Below are positions 1-10,963 of a stretch of 64,000 nt of DNA, in pieces. Below the pieces are notes generated by a model. That model searched no databases. It was not told where the DNA came from and worked only from the letters and a program-made list of their open reading frames with translations. Position 1 is the stretch's first letter. The number at the start of each line of letters is the position of its first letter. The translations under genes and the position numbers were made by a program. Source of the stretch: Phialocephala subalpina (taxonomy: Eukaryota; Ascomycota; Leotiomycetes; Helotiales; Mollisiaceae); contig FJOG01000012.1 of the NCBI GenBank assembly GCA_900073065.1, positions 1,201,253 to 1,265,252 on the forward strand, written 5' to 3'.

Positions 1-1525
1 CTGCACAGCCCGTGTTCGATTGGGAGAGCGAGGGCTTGGGACCAGACAGGTGTGTTGCGGGTTCGTGCGTAACGGGCTATGTCGGGTTGGTTGACTACTA
101 GGGTGGAGGTTTTGCCCATTACTGAGTTGATGCCGCTGAGCTGGGAGATATTAGCTGGTGAAGTTTACAGATGGATGGAGGGAGGCTTACCATTGCCCAA
201 GCCAACGTGGAACCTTTCATCGGAACCGTGCTTTTAAACTCCGTTCCCATACCCTTCCCTTGCAGCATGCAGTAAATGAACAGCCCAATGGTGATTGGAG
301 GCAAGACGAAAGACTTGACTGAGAAGATGACTCTGATCCTCGGAATTGGAACACTCAACAACGGTAAAGTCCCAAACCAGATCACTATGAGCCCAATCAT
401 CTGCTGAATGTTGATCCCAGCGCTTGCAGGAATATGATTTGGGATATCCGTGAAGTTATGTCCAAAGATACACCTCAAGCAAACAGCGACGAAGTATCCT
501 CCCTGGATGAGTGAGACTCCGACCCAGATGGTGCAGGTTACGACTCGGATGAGGACGGGGAAGTAGGCTGCGCGGAGACCCCAGGGAATACGGGACTCGA
601 TGGGAAANNNNNNNNNNNNNNNNNNNNNNNNNNNNNNNNNNNNNNNNNNNNNNNNNNNNNNNNNNNNNNNNNNNNNNNNNNNNNNNNNNNNNNNNNNNNN
701 NNNNNNNNNNNNNNNNNNNNNNNNNNNNNNNNNNNNNNNNNNNNNNNNNNNNNNNNNNNNNNNNNNNNNNNNNNNNNNNNNNNNNNNNNNNNNNNNNNNN
801 NNNNNNNNNNNNNNNNNNNNNNNNNNNNNNNNNNNNNNNNNNNNNNNNNNNNNNNNNNNNNNNNNNNNNNNNNNNNNNNNNNNNNNNNNNNNNNNNNNNN
901 NNNNNNNNNNNNNNNNNNNNNNNNNNNNNNNNNNNNNNNNNNNNNNNNNNNNNNNNNNNNNNNNNNNNNNNNNNNNNNNNNNNNNNNNNNNNNNNNNNNN
1001 NNNNNNNNNNNNNNNNNNNNNNNNNNNNNNNNNNNNNNNNNNNNNNNNNNNNNNNNNNNNNNNNNNNNNNNNNNNNNNNNNNNNNNNNNNNNNNNNNNNN
1101 NNNNNNNNNNNNNNNNNNNNNNNNNNNNNNNNNNNNNNNNNNNGTGATCTTTGTCAGTCAGTGGGGCATTGCTTCCAGGTGTGAGAGTATACCTTGCCAA
1201 GATGTCAGACCAATTGTTACCAGAGATGAGCCCAAGCTCCAGACTCCTGGCGAGAATCCTTGGTATTGTTAGTCCCGCTGTCATGAAGATGCTACAAGAG
1301 AAAGTTACCGTAGGACCACCAGAACGCGGCATAATCGTACCACGCCCATGTCCAGTGCGATGGCGGGCTGATGTCGAGATCTTCATTCTTCCAGTGGTTT
1401 CGGTGCTCGAGACGACCTGTTGCTGACTCTTGTGTCTCGATCAACTTGATGAACGCCTCCTTGCTCGAGAAAGCTTCACGAAATGTCGCGGTCCTGCGAT
1501 ATACGCCGCTCTTGACTTTCTCCAT
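1..1525 (-). CDS. NCS1-family nucleobase/allantoin permease, partial
   Basis: This is a plasma-membrane symporter of the NCS1 family (uracil, allantoin, cytosine-purine or thiamine type). The start is the ATG at 1525. The N-terminal part has the family hallmark of a hydrophilic lead followed by W-x-N-x-D-L and a W-rich first helix (HWKNEDLDISPPSHWTWAWY). After the N gap (608-1143) the frame resumes in the middle transmembrane helices, including GHNFTDIPNHIPASAGI. An intron of 50 bp at 141-190 (GTAAGC..CCCAG) precedes an exon reading VNQPDIARYAR, which matches the conserved substrate-site loop. The 3' end lies outside the window, and an intron or a little sequence may be hidden in the gap. The substrate cannot be decided from what is visible. 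Family placement is secure. Confidence 0.85.
608..1143. other. Assembly gap inside the NCS1 permease gene
   Basis: A run of 536 N. The permease reading frame enters and leaves it, so part of the transmembrane core is unsequenced. Confidence 0.99.
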
Positions 1526-2173
1526 GATCTTGACAAAGATGCGTTCGTGTCAAGGATCAGCGTCAACATCGCCTGACCCCTTCTGCTATATATGCATAGC
1601 CAGTCCAGCTGTCTCTACGTCAAAAGCATGGGACTTGCATTGCAGGTGTTCCTAGCTGATAACGAGAAGACGTTATCTTGAAATTCTACAAGAAATCGTG
1701 TATGGGAAGGCCCATGATTTGCATGCTCCCAAGAGCTCGGGACAGTCTTCCGCTTGGATGTAAATATCCACTTCGGCCGAGGTCAGCATGTGCCTCTGTG
1801 CTTCCAGGACCTCTGTATCTTATCAAGATGTAGCAAAGGTGGGCATGCAGGATGCGACAAACAGCGTGCATGGTTGAGGATCATCCTCCATTGCTTGGCA
1901 TTGTTTTACTCTTGATGAACGTTTACGGCTGAGCATGTCCGAAGGCAGCTTATGAATTAAAAAAGCAGAATGAGGAAATGTGAAATGAAGACACGAAAAC
2001 AGAGGTGCTGGGTGCAGTCCAGTAAGAAATTTGGTACGAAGAAGAGAGATTTAGCCGAGCAAAAATTCAATGAAGCACTGGAAGAGCATCGGAACATATT
2101 CGAACCTTGAAAGGATTTTATTTTGTGCCCCATCCTTCTGAGTATCAAAATGTCTGTCCCGTTGCGTAGCTTT
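1526..2173. other. Intergenic, no gene seen
   Basis: About 650 bp between the permease start and the oxygenase stop, both on the minus strand. It should hold the permease promoter and the oxygenase 3' UTR. I see no conserved reading frame. Confidence 0.6.
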
Positions 2174-3264
2174 TCAAGCACTCGCAGAGACTGTCGTCGA
2201 GACCGGAGTCTGAGGTGCAGCAAGTTGTGGTGTGTCCGACTCAACTTTCGCCTTCAATGCCGCAAAGTATTTTTGCATCGCATTCGCTGTGAACTGCGCC
2301 CCTGTAACCGCTGGGTATTTCTTCTTAGGACCTTGAATGATCGCATCCTTCACCGGCTGGCTGAAGAACGCAATGCTGTATCGCTCGCCATAATAGTCCC
2401 CGGACTCGCATGGTGCCTTCACTCTGTGGAATGTCGACTTGAATCTGTCGTCCGACCAGGACATGAGCAGATCTCCAATGTTGCAGATAATGTCTCCAGC
2501 CTTTAGGTCCACCTTCGTCCATTTATCTCCCAGTCCAAAGTCCGTCACGACCTCACGGCCTGGGCAGATCTCGAGTCCACTTTGTCCCTCTCGCTGGAGT
2601 AGAACGGTGAGAAATCCCCAATCTGCGTGTGCTCCCGCCCTGTGGTGTATCTTCCCATCGTCCGTCTCCGGGGTGGCATAATAATGCAGCAATCGAAAGC
2701 ACGACTGCGAATCCGGCCTCGACACATCGTGTACTTTCACAAAGAAATCATCGTCAAACCCAAGCCCCCTCGCAAAGCACACCATCAACTTCTCCGATAT
2801 TTTCTGCACAAGGTGCATGAATTCCAGACAATCGTGCTTGAATCCAGGTACCTGCTCATCCCCCATCCACAATCCCTTCATATTATCCCCAAACTGCAAT
2901 TGATAACTCTCCTTCCCATCCGGCGCGCTAGTTGACGGCCGCACCTGCGACATATTCTCCCAGCCAACATTGTTCGGGTTCCAAGGTACAGTCGCTTTCA
3001 CGTCGTTGGGAAGGGAGAAGAAGGATTCGGAGACCTTGAACATGGATTCGATTTCGCCGGCAGAGATGCCATGGTCGACGATGGAGAAGAACCCGACATT
3101 TTCGGCAGCGTGGACGAGTTCGCTGGTAATTTCGTCGATGCGTTGGTCGAAGTTTACGAGAGAGATCTGTTGAGGTGCGTCAGTGAGGTTGAGAAAATGG
3201 GGAAAGTGAAGCGAGGCGCGCATACCTTTGGGATCTCGCGGTCGATGTATTTTGTTTTCTCCAT
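2174..3264 (-). CDS. 2-oxoglutarate/Fe(II)-dependent oxygenase (isopenicillin N synthase-like)
   Basis: Cytosolic non-haem iron oxygenase of the DIOX_N/2OG-FeII_Oxy superfamily, which hydroxylates, desaturates or oxidises small molecules with 2-oxoglutarate. I place the start at the ATG at 3264. Exon 1 (3226-3264) encodes MEKTKYIDREIPK. A 59-bp intron (3167-3225, GTATGC..CAACAG) then joins in phase to ISLVNFDQRIDEIT. A longer unspliced reading from 3343 runs through this intron and breaks the usual N-terminal 'IP-I-L' start of the family. The spliced protein is about 343 aa, the normal family length. Iron ligands are His193 and Asp195 (GAHADW) and His260 (FHRVK). The 2-oxoglutarate-binding Arg275/Ser277 pair (RYSIAF) is present, so the enzyme looks functional. 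The substrate is unknown. A related decayed gene lies about 0.55 kb away on the other strand. Confidence 0.9.
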
Positions 3265-3805
3265 CATCATCAATTCTCTCTTTATTGCTCTGCAGACCGG
3301 GAAATCTATTGCTCAATGACACTGTGCTTGGTATTGCAGACATTCGAAAGTCTGCCAGTGCCCAGAACGATCATCAAGACGCGCCAGAGCTGCAGTCAGG
3401 CCTGTCAGCATCTGGTCCTCGGCCGAGTGTGCAAGCTTCTCCCACTCTTGCGCCTTTTCGGAAGCTGCCTATCTCTCCTTTCTTATCGACTCTTGAAGCT
3501 TCCCCAGATCTTGATATCTTGGGATACGGTGGAAGTCTCCGATGGCTGAGACATCCGAGGCGAGTTCGAAGCAGAGGCTTCACAATGCGATGGTGGCATG
3601 TCTTTTTTCCTAGAGATTATTGAGTCGTTGCAATCGAGTGATTGTAAACAGACTCTGTGTTCTGATATCTTGAATTTGCATAGCTCATTCCTTAATTCTC
3701 TCTTTCCTATCCTCAGTCTATCTGTATCTCTGCGCGTTCTTGCCTTTGTTTCATTGTCCATTTTTGCTACACAACCAGCTATCCTGATCAAGTGAGATGT
3801 GGGGT
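3265..3805. other. Divergent intergenic region
   Basis: About 540 bp between the start of the intact oxygenase and the first recognisable codons of the oxygenase relic. No conserved frame was seen. It probably holds the promoter of the minus-strand gene. Confidence 0.5.
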
Positions 3806-4859
3806 CCGTAGCAGGGGCACCGGGTACGCCTCCTGTTCTTGATTTCTCAGATGAGTTTGCATTGCATGTTCTTCTCTAGTTCAAGGATACTCATATCAAG
3901 TAGCATTCCGCATCAGCGACTCAAAAGCCCGCTCTCAACTCATCCAACATATATGCTCTGCTTGCCAAGACAAAGGCTTCTTCCATCTCACCAACCATGG
4001 AATATCTCCCGACCTCCAAGACCGCTTATTATCAGTGTGCAAGTTATTCTTCGCTCTACCGCTCGAGGAGAGGCTAGAGCTAGATATGAAGAAGAACGAG
4101 TACAATCGAGGATATGAAAGACATTGTTCCCAGATACTCGAACCAGGCACTACATCAGAGAGCAAGGAGGGTTTATATCCAGGAGAGCATTTGCCAGTGG
4201 ATCATCCAAGAGTTGTAAGAAGAGATTACAACTGTGGACCAAATCTTTGGCCGAAGAGCTTGGGCGAGGAATTTGAGAAGGTGTGTACGGAGTACTGGTG
4301 TGCCATGCGAAGGTATGATTTTCCAACCTCTCCGTATACTTCCATACTAAAGCATCAATAGCCTCACAAGAGACATCATGAAAGCTCTAGCCCTCGGCCT
4401 TGGCCTCCCAGAAGCCTACTTCAACTAATTCACGCAGACCGTATCGGCAATTTACGCTTCATCCACTCCCCCCAACACGCACAACCTCACCCCTCGACCG
4501 CGGTATCGGCGCCCACCGCGACTTCGGCTGCATAACCCTCCTCATACAGGACTCAGTCCGCGGTCTCCAAGTTTTTGACACCACCACTAATTCATGGGTC
4601 GACGTCAAGCCTGTTCCAGGAGCTTATGTCATGAATTTGGGCAATCTGACGATGAAGTGGACGAATGGTAGATATATGAGCAATCTGTATCGAGTGATGA
4701 ACTTTTCGAAGAGGGATAGGTATTCGATTCCGTTTTTCTTTAGTGGGAATCCGAATTACGGGTTTGATGTTTTGCCTGGGTGTGAGGCTTAGGAAGTCTG
4801 GGAAAGGCCTGGGAAGATGATGGTTAAGGAGTTTTGAGGGAGCAATTTGATAGAAATTA
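3806..4859 (+). pseudogene. Decayed 2OG/Fe(II) oxygenase
   Basis: Second oxygenase of the same superfamily, recognisable but broken. A 'PVLDFS' start (about 3830) lacks an in-frame ATG. The next block (3936-4313) reads SACQDKGFFHLTNHGI and continues normally. A plausible intron (4314-4361, GTATGA..AATAG) follows. The coding sense then shifts frame twice within about 80 bp: it stops after EAYFN at 4427, resumes one frame over as ADRIGNLRFIHSP, and shifts again before GIGAHRDFG. In the last block the distal iron ligand is replaced (SNLYRVMN, where the family has H-R-V), although the RYSIPFFF segment is intact. An in-frame TAG follows at 4790-4792, before the usual C terminus. The lost ligand and several lesions mean no active enzyme can be made. 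It may be an old paralogue of the neighbouring intact gene, but the two are clearly diverged. Confidence 0.8.
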
Positions 4860-5374
4860 TGCTAGGGTTAAGAGATGATGGATTTTGCATCATCTGTTCG
4901 GGATCTATGATCTTGCAAGGCAACGAGTGTACTTCGTTGGTATTCTTCACCTCTTTGCGTCTGTTTGCTTCCTTCACTTGATTGGCTTCTGCCATTCCCA
5001 AATAATGCCCGACTTCTTGACATTTTTGGCTGATCCCAGACCACGCACAAACTGAAATCTTCCTTCGGCTACGGTTGGGTTGGCTTCCAAAAGCGCTCAC
5101 CGAATAGCTTCGGGTGAGGATGTGACGCTGGCGAGGTTTGATTCGTTGCGGTAATGAGTTCGAGCTGCAGTGCAAAAAATGAGAACGCCACAAGCCTAGC
5201 AATTTGCTTTGCATTGCAGTTTTTGCATTGCAGCACGACACCATGCAAAATACGTGCATCCGATGTCTCGCAATGCCTGTTCAAAGTCAAAGAAGATTTA
5301 TTAGAGTGTTACTCCCCATTCTATGATTCACGTACTCCAGCAGGAATTTATTCTTCAAAGGGGATCGATCCGCC
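4860..5374. other. Intergenic, no gene seen
   Basis: About 515 bp between the oxygenase relic and the zinc-finger gene. It contains a GCATTGCAGTTTTTGCATTG direct repeat around 5211-5230 but no coding signal I can support. Confidence 0.5.
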
Positions 5375-7436
5375 ATGAATTCTCATACTCTCCGAAACCA
5401 TCCTACCCGTCTCCGATCACAATTCGAGAAACTTATAAGAGATTACGTTCTCAAGGACATAATCCACAGCACTCCCACCCATTCACCACATTTCGATCTA
5501 GCTCCAACCACGGGAATCCCTGATTCTAGGAAAGAAACACCTCAGATGGCCATACAGGTTGATCGAAAGTGCACAGAGGTTATGGAACTCACCTCTATGC
5601 TAGAGCTGCATCGAAACAGTGCTCGAGTATTTGTTATAGGTTCCCTCGGAGCTCAACGGATAACAATATTAACAAAGCTCCTTCCCGATGGTCTCGACGA
5701 CTGTTGTTTGCCATTTGTTCGAGGACGCAATCAGCAGATTAGGCAAGGGAAACCCCAAAAGTATCGCGTATTTAAGTGCGAGAAAGAATTGTTCCATCAG
5801 CCACCCGAAGATCAAGGCTACGAAGATGCTCTCGAGCGTAATGACAAGTACTGGAAAAAGCAGCGCCAAGCAGCCGATCTCGCATTCTTCATAGAAAGCG
5901 TTCAGCACCTGCTTGAGTACCTTGCCCTGCTCTTACACAGGATCATACAGGCTCTTCTACTCTGTACATTCGCGGAGTTTCCGAATCGGCGGCGTCCACG
6001 GTGTACAACAATGCCTTGGAATATATGGCCGGCATTGGTGGTGTTATGGGGTGTTTGCTGGATGTTTCATGGAACTCCCGATTTCATCGAAGAGGAAGCG
6101 AATCTTTTCAACTCACTTTTCGATGAAGAAGCCTTACCGTCCGTTCAATGTGAGATTCATCCAAGTATGTAGAGTCTTGAGCATGCTAACCGGAAATCTT
6201 AGGGTCTCCACCTGGTCTTGTCTTTGATCCGATCGCTGGACACAATCAATTTCAGTACAACTTTGCATTCGACGACGGATCCCGCAATCTTGCTTATGTG
6301 CCTTACATGGACCAAGGTGTCAATCAGAATTTTTTCAATCAGGATTTCCCAGCTCAAGCCTCAGTCCACGAAGGAAGCCGTCCCCCAACACAGTTTGAGT
6401 CTCCTCCTACTAGTCAGGTCGAGAGACCAGTTCAACCAGCGGTCGTTGTTGCCGATGGACCCTCGCACGCTCAACTACAATCAATTGCCACTCCATCGGA
6501 ACGCCCTAACCTCAATGGCATTAGCCTGGCGTCGCCAACACCAAGTTCTATGGCCCCAGGGAGACCGTACCTGCCAACACAGCATCCACAACAGAACAGG
6601 ACGACCTCAGAACAGCCGCAAAGCCCTCAACAGAATGGTGAAGGTCTCTATATTTGCACTAGCTGTAGTAGTGGTAAAACATTTGATATTCTATCAAAGT
6701 GGAAGTAGGTTACATTCCATGCCCCTTTCCACAAGCCAAGAATACACTAACACTATCCGTCAGGACTCACATGGACCAACACACTCGACCTTATCTATGC
6801 ACGATTGAAGGCTGCCCACGCGGTATCCATGGCTTTGCAACCAAAAATGAACTCACGAGGCATGAGAGGTGCACTAGACATCCATCTCGGTCTATATCCG
6901 TAGGCCCTTCTAGGGCTGCCAGACTCGAAGGTTTGCCACCAGTGACGAGCGTTGAGAAGCTGGCGCAGGAACAGTCCGAGATGATGGCCGCGCCACAGGG
7001 CTTCGTCCCAATAGACAAGGGGAAAGGCAGAGCCAAGCGTACATTCACGGATGAGTCAGGTGATCTGGGCGAAATTGAAGAGAGTGGAGAGGCAAGTGGT
7101 GCAGGAAGTGGTTCGAAGAGGGTCAAAGCCGTGAACGATGATCTCGATACTTCAAAGTCAATAGCCAGCGGAAGAGAGTTAGTGAAGGAGAACGAGAGAT
7201 TACAGCAGCAACTCCATTCTGCGAAGGAAGAAGCGGAAACATATCAAAAGGAGAAAGAGGAAATGGATCTGCGATTGAAGAAGATAGAAGAAGAACTGGG
7301 GAGATGCAGGCAGAGGAACAAGCAGCTAGAGACGGAAATTGACAGGTGCCACAAACAGGAGGAGAAAAATGGGGACATGCTGATGAGTCAGTGTCGAATT
7401 ATTGAGCGGATGCAACAGGCGCAGCAGGGTGCATAG
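5375..7436 (+). CDS. C2H2 zinc-finger protein with C-terminal coiled coil
   Basis: Probable nuclear DNA-binding protein. Model: 5375-6164, 6203-6704, 6764-7436, giving 654 aa. The introns (6165-6202, GTATGT..CTTAG with GCTAAC branch site; 6705-6763, GTAGGT..GTCAG) keep the frame. They join ILSKWK to THMDQH, which completes finger 1 (C-x2-C ending in H-x3-H). Finger 2 is CTIEGC..NELTRHERCTRH. A Gln/Pro/Ser-rich stretch lies before the fingers. A strongly heptad-like, Glu/Lys/Gln-rich helix occupies the last 90 or so residues and suggests dimerisation. The first exon is less certain: between about 5930 and 6110 the +3 frame (VYNNALEYMAGIGGVMGC) also looks like coding sequence, so one or two small introns may be missed there. 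I do not recognise the N-terminal 260 residues, and targets are unknown. Confidence 0.7.
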
Positions 7437-8068
7437 ATTTTTAAGGATGATGTCTGATACTTCAGAGTACAATGAAACTCGATCCTGCAATTGTAGAAAG
7501 GCAAGCGAGAGAGAGAATTAAATTCCACTCATCCCTCTCAGAAGTTATTGTGTTTGCACACTCGCACAGCATCGCTAGAAGCAAGCGATTTCATCACCAA
7601 CATTTTGTAGCCATGAAACGCGAAGAGAAACTACTGAGTATCAGGCAAAGCTACGAGAATTGAAATCCATCCAACCAACACAACAACGCCAGGGTCCAAC
7701 GAGATTCTACCCTCCCGTGCCTAAGAACGCCTCCAATCCGCCCACCATATCCACCCACCTTCCCATCCATCCTTTATTGTGAGGCACCGATGAAACCCTT
7801 TCGTTTTCAAATTCATAAGAGTATACATTCATTCATAAACATGGTCGCAGGACCCAACACTTGTAATTCCATCGCACTCGTCACCAGCCTCGAAAAGCCT
7901 TGCGAAGAAGAACACCTTCTCCCAAGCGCTCCGGTTGCCTCGCATGATTGCACATTTGCAATTCAGAAACCTTTTGTGTGAAAGTCTCGCAAGAAGGCAC
8001 CGCCGGCTCCTTGGCAGTCGAATGATCTGCCAAGGGCCAAAGAATCGATATACGGAGATCAAGCATCC
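7437..8068. other. Convergent 3' intergenic region
   Basis: About 630 bp between two converging genes, expected to hold both 3' UTRs. No conserved frame seen. Confidence 0.6.
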
Positions 8069-10297
8069 TCACTTATCCAATCCAACGCCTCCGAGACCCT
8101 GCAGCTTTGCGAGAATACTACCCTTCAATAGCGCCGTAATGACCGTACCCATCATTTCCGCATCGAAATTCTCCTCCTGTGGCAATCCAGGCTGGCCTTC
8201 GCTCTCCCTTACAGCCGGGATACCCACCAGCTTGTGGAACTCATCTTCAACGTCTTTCCTCTTCACAATCGGCTTCACGATTCCGAATTCCTTTAACACA
8301 TCGTCGCCAGCCGATCCCACAGCTGCGAGCGCATCGTAGGCTACCACTTTCGTGAAGTAAGGAATCATGTCTTCGCCTTTGGGATACTCCTCATCGGGTT
8401 CGTGACCTGCAGCAAACCATGTAGATTTCGTTTGGACATACCAGTGCTGCGTCATATATGGTGCGTAGGGGTGGTCGCTGCATGCACGTTCGTAGAAGTT
8501 GAGATCTTGTCGTACTTGAACTGTTCGCAAATATGGACCGAGCGGGTGACCTGACTGGTCGAGGAATTCGAAGAGATCGTTGTATAGAGGAACGGCGGTT
8601 GCGGCGACCTTCGTCCAAGCAGTAGAGTGGATGTCACGTTTTTGCAGGAAGGCGTGGAAGACGTTTGCGCCCTCTTCGTCGAATTTGTTGTTTTGGGCTG
8701 CAAAATCAGCCGTGAGCTTACCATTGATGATGCGATATCCGCCTTGAAGGACCACATTTTCGAGGCCTTCTGCGAGAAGCTCTTCGTGCTCTTCAGAGAA
8801 TTTGGCCATGTCCATCAAGCTGGAGATGGTAAGGACTGTAATCTTGTGACCTTTCTCCTTTGCTTCCTTGAAAATTATGTCGAGAAGCTCCTGCCCATCT
8901 TTGAAGTCTTTCACCTTCTCTGGTGCCGCCATAAATTCCTCGGTGTTATCAAATTCGTGAGAATGCGCCTCGAGTGTCCGGTTTGGGTCTCCAATCGTGC
9001 CGATGCCGATTGGAATGTCCGTGTAGCCCATAGAATCAAGAGCTCCACGACCAAATAAGGCTCGCTTATCTGCAGGCATCAGATTGGCAACAAAACCTTC
9101 GACATATACAACACCCAGACGATGCAGCTCTTTGAGACACATCATAGCCAAGAGGTCGTCATAATCCTTTGCAAGATCTGTGACAACCGCAATATGTGGT
9201 ATCCGTTGCTTGCCATCTCCAGCATGCTTCGCACGCTCATCTACGATCTTCAGTAAGGTTTCATAGACTTGACCTTCCTCGCGAGTGAAGCCGCTAGGAA
9301 TCAGAGGATTTGTTGGTAAATATGGCGATAATAGGTCGGACCCATCCACAATATCTGGTTGGTAAGTACCTTCGAAGATTGATAAGACAGTCTCAAAATG
9401 CTCCAGAAGCTCGCTCCGGAAGTACCTCCTTGTCGGATCCGCGGATAGGCAGGCCAAGACATACTTCATCAGATTTTTGCTGTACACCTTCTGGAGGACG
9501 TTTCGTTTGTAGTCCCCGAACTTCTGACCGTTGTCAACGGTGTTAATGGTATTGTAATCATCACTCCAGAAACGCCCATTTGTGATGATATTGAAAATGC
9601 ACTTTCCGACCTGCCAAATGGTATTTGGGTGTTCAATGACATAGCTTGGAGCGTTGTTCCATGCTTGATTCTGGTACATATTAGTTCTGCCAATCCACGA
9701 GGAAGAACCATTATTTACCCTTGGAATGAGTTCTGAAACCAAACATCTAAATATCCTCCAAACAACTTCTTCTGGAATGACCCCTGAGACGGCGTAACGG
9801 CTGCGCAGACCATCAGTATAGGCACTTCTCTCGTGTGAACAGGGCGACAAGACGTACGAGTACAGAGTATTAAGGAAATCTTGCTTGTGTCCTTCCGCCC
9901 ATTGCCGGTAGATACTTGAAAATTCTCTGTCTTCCCTATTTGCCGAAAACCTGATCGAACCGCCAAGAGGGGAAAGAGCCCGAGCTGTCCGAGTCTGGCC
10001 CTCTTGCTTCCAGGTTTTCTGGTTTTTATTTCTACTGTAACGCCAAACACCAACAATGGGATATCGGCCAGGATCGAGATTTTGTCTCGCGATCCACTTG
10101 TGTCGGTCTTCTTTTGAGTCGCGCTGTCTCCTCATTTCTTGCGCTGACAGATACCAGTTGTCCATCAAGTTCTCGGGATCCGTGATGATGGAATCGCTTG
10201 CGCCCTCAACTCTTCTTTGGTGTTTGACTGGCCGAAGCTCTTTATCAAGGTCGATATGGTCCCTCATTTCGGAATGGCCGAAGGGGCGTTTGGACAT
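8069..10297 (-). CDS. Pseudokinase-like region fused to nucleoside hydrolase-like domain
   Basis: A single uninterrupted frame of 742 aa. Residues about 170-310 resemble the C-lobe of fungal protein kinases (IPEEVVWRIFRCLVSEL, then IWQVGKCIFNIITNG, then LMKYVLACLSADPTRR as the last helices). The HRDxKxxN catalytic loop and the DFG motif expected between the first two are missing and the N-lobe is not recognisable, so this part should be catalytically dead. Residues about 366-640 resemble inosine/uridine nucleoside hydrolases. VVTDLAKDYDDLLAM at 371-385 corresponds to the N-terminal Asp cluster that holds Ca2+ and the ribose (Asp374, Asp378, Asp380, Asp381). A later VLTISSLMDMAKF segment fits the substrate-site loop. 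No signal peptide is seen, so it is probably cytosolic. The fusion is unusual. Whether it hydrolyses nucleosides or acts as a sensor is not known. Confidence 0.75.
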   Translation of the reverse strand: MSKRPFGHSEMRDHIDLDKELRPVKHQRRVEGASDSIITDPENLMDNWYLSAQEMRRQRDSKEDRHKWIARQNLDPGRYPIVGVWRYSRNKNQKTWKQEGQTRTARALSPLGGSIRFSANREDREFSSIYRQWAEGHKQDFLNTLYSYVLSPCSHERSAYTDGLRSRYAVSGVIPEEVVWRIFRCLVSELIPRVNNGSSSWIGRTNMYQNQAWNNAPSYVIEHPNTIWQVGKCIFNIITNGRFWSDDYNTINTVDNGQKFGDYKRNVLQKVYSKNLMKYVLACLSADPTRRYFRSELLEHFETVLSIFEGTYQPDIVDGSDLLSPYLPTNPLIPSGFTREEGQVYETLLKIVDERAKHAGDGKQRIPHIAVVTDLAKDYDDLLAMMCLKELHRLGVVYVEGFVANLMPADKRALFGRGALDSMGYTDIPIGIGTIGDPNRTLEAHSHEFDNTEEFMAAPEKVKDFKDGQELLDIIFKEAKEKGHKITVLTISSLMDMAKFSEEHEELLAEGLENVVLQGGYRIINGKLTADFAAQNNKFDEEGANVFHAFLQKRDIHSTAWTKVAATAVPLYNDLFEFLDQSGHPLGPYLRTVQVRQDLNFYERACSDHPYAPYMTQHWYVQTKSTWFAAGHEPDEEYPKGEDMIPYFTKVVAYDALAAVGSAGDDVLKEFGIVKPIVKRKDVEDEFHKLVGIPAVRESEGQPGLPQEENFDAEMMGTVITALLKGSILAKLQGLGGVGLDK

Positions 10298-10950
10298 ATT
10301 TGTATGTGGTGATATTGAGGCTGAGTGTGATAAGGCTGCGTAGGCTGCAATTTATACCTCACCGTAAATTTAAGCGCGTGTGGTCGTGAGCTGAATATGG
10401 CTATCGTAGGATGAATAACGAGTCCGTAAATCCGCGCGTGAGGTCTCTTGGTGAATGATTCAAACAGCCTAACCTCAACCTCATCCTTGGGGAGTGAGCT
10501 AAGAGGATATGGACACCAGGTGATTGATATTGAGGACAAAGACTGAGGCTACGGCGTCGTTTGAAGCTTGTTTTCGCAACGCTGCTGAGCATCTCCTTGA
10601 GACGGCCGGCGGTGACAAAGAATGGCGCAAAAAGCTAGAACCACTGAGTTATGCACTTAGGGCTATGTGTAGGCATATTCCTTTGATGAATGTGATGAAG
10701 GTCGTGCGATGAGTGAAGATAGAAAGGGTGAGGCTGGCACGAGGGTGACGATGCCGACACAAAGTTATGCCTCAACTATAAGGCTGAAAGACTCAGCCAC
10801 CAATTAGGCAATCACAACCAGCGAATTAGAAGCGCATTACTGGAACGGAAGTCAGCATTAATTTGCTCCGTAAACGATAATGACTCTTACATTGTCAAGT
10901 TAAAAAAAATAACGGGTGTGTTGCTAGGTGAGCCATTCCAGCGTGGCGGA

Positions 10951-10963
10951 TCACGTGACGTAA
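10951..10963. promoter_or_regulatory. Overlapping E-box and CRE-like palindrome
   Basis: TCACGTGACGTAA combines the bHLH core CACGTG with a bZIP-type TGACGTAA. It lies about 650 bp upstream of the nucleoside-hydrolase fusion gene. Function is inferred from motif type only. Confidence 0.3.

Noticed and set aside
2123..3623. Several plus-strand frames of 60-130 codons opposite the oxygenase
   Set aside because: They are antisense shadows of a well-supported oxygenase gene or lie in its promoter.
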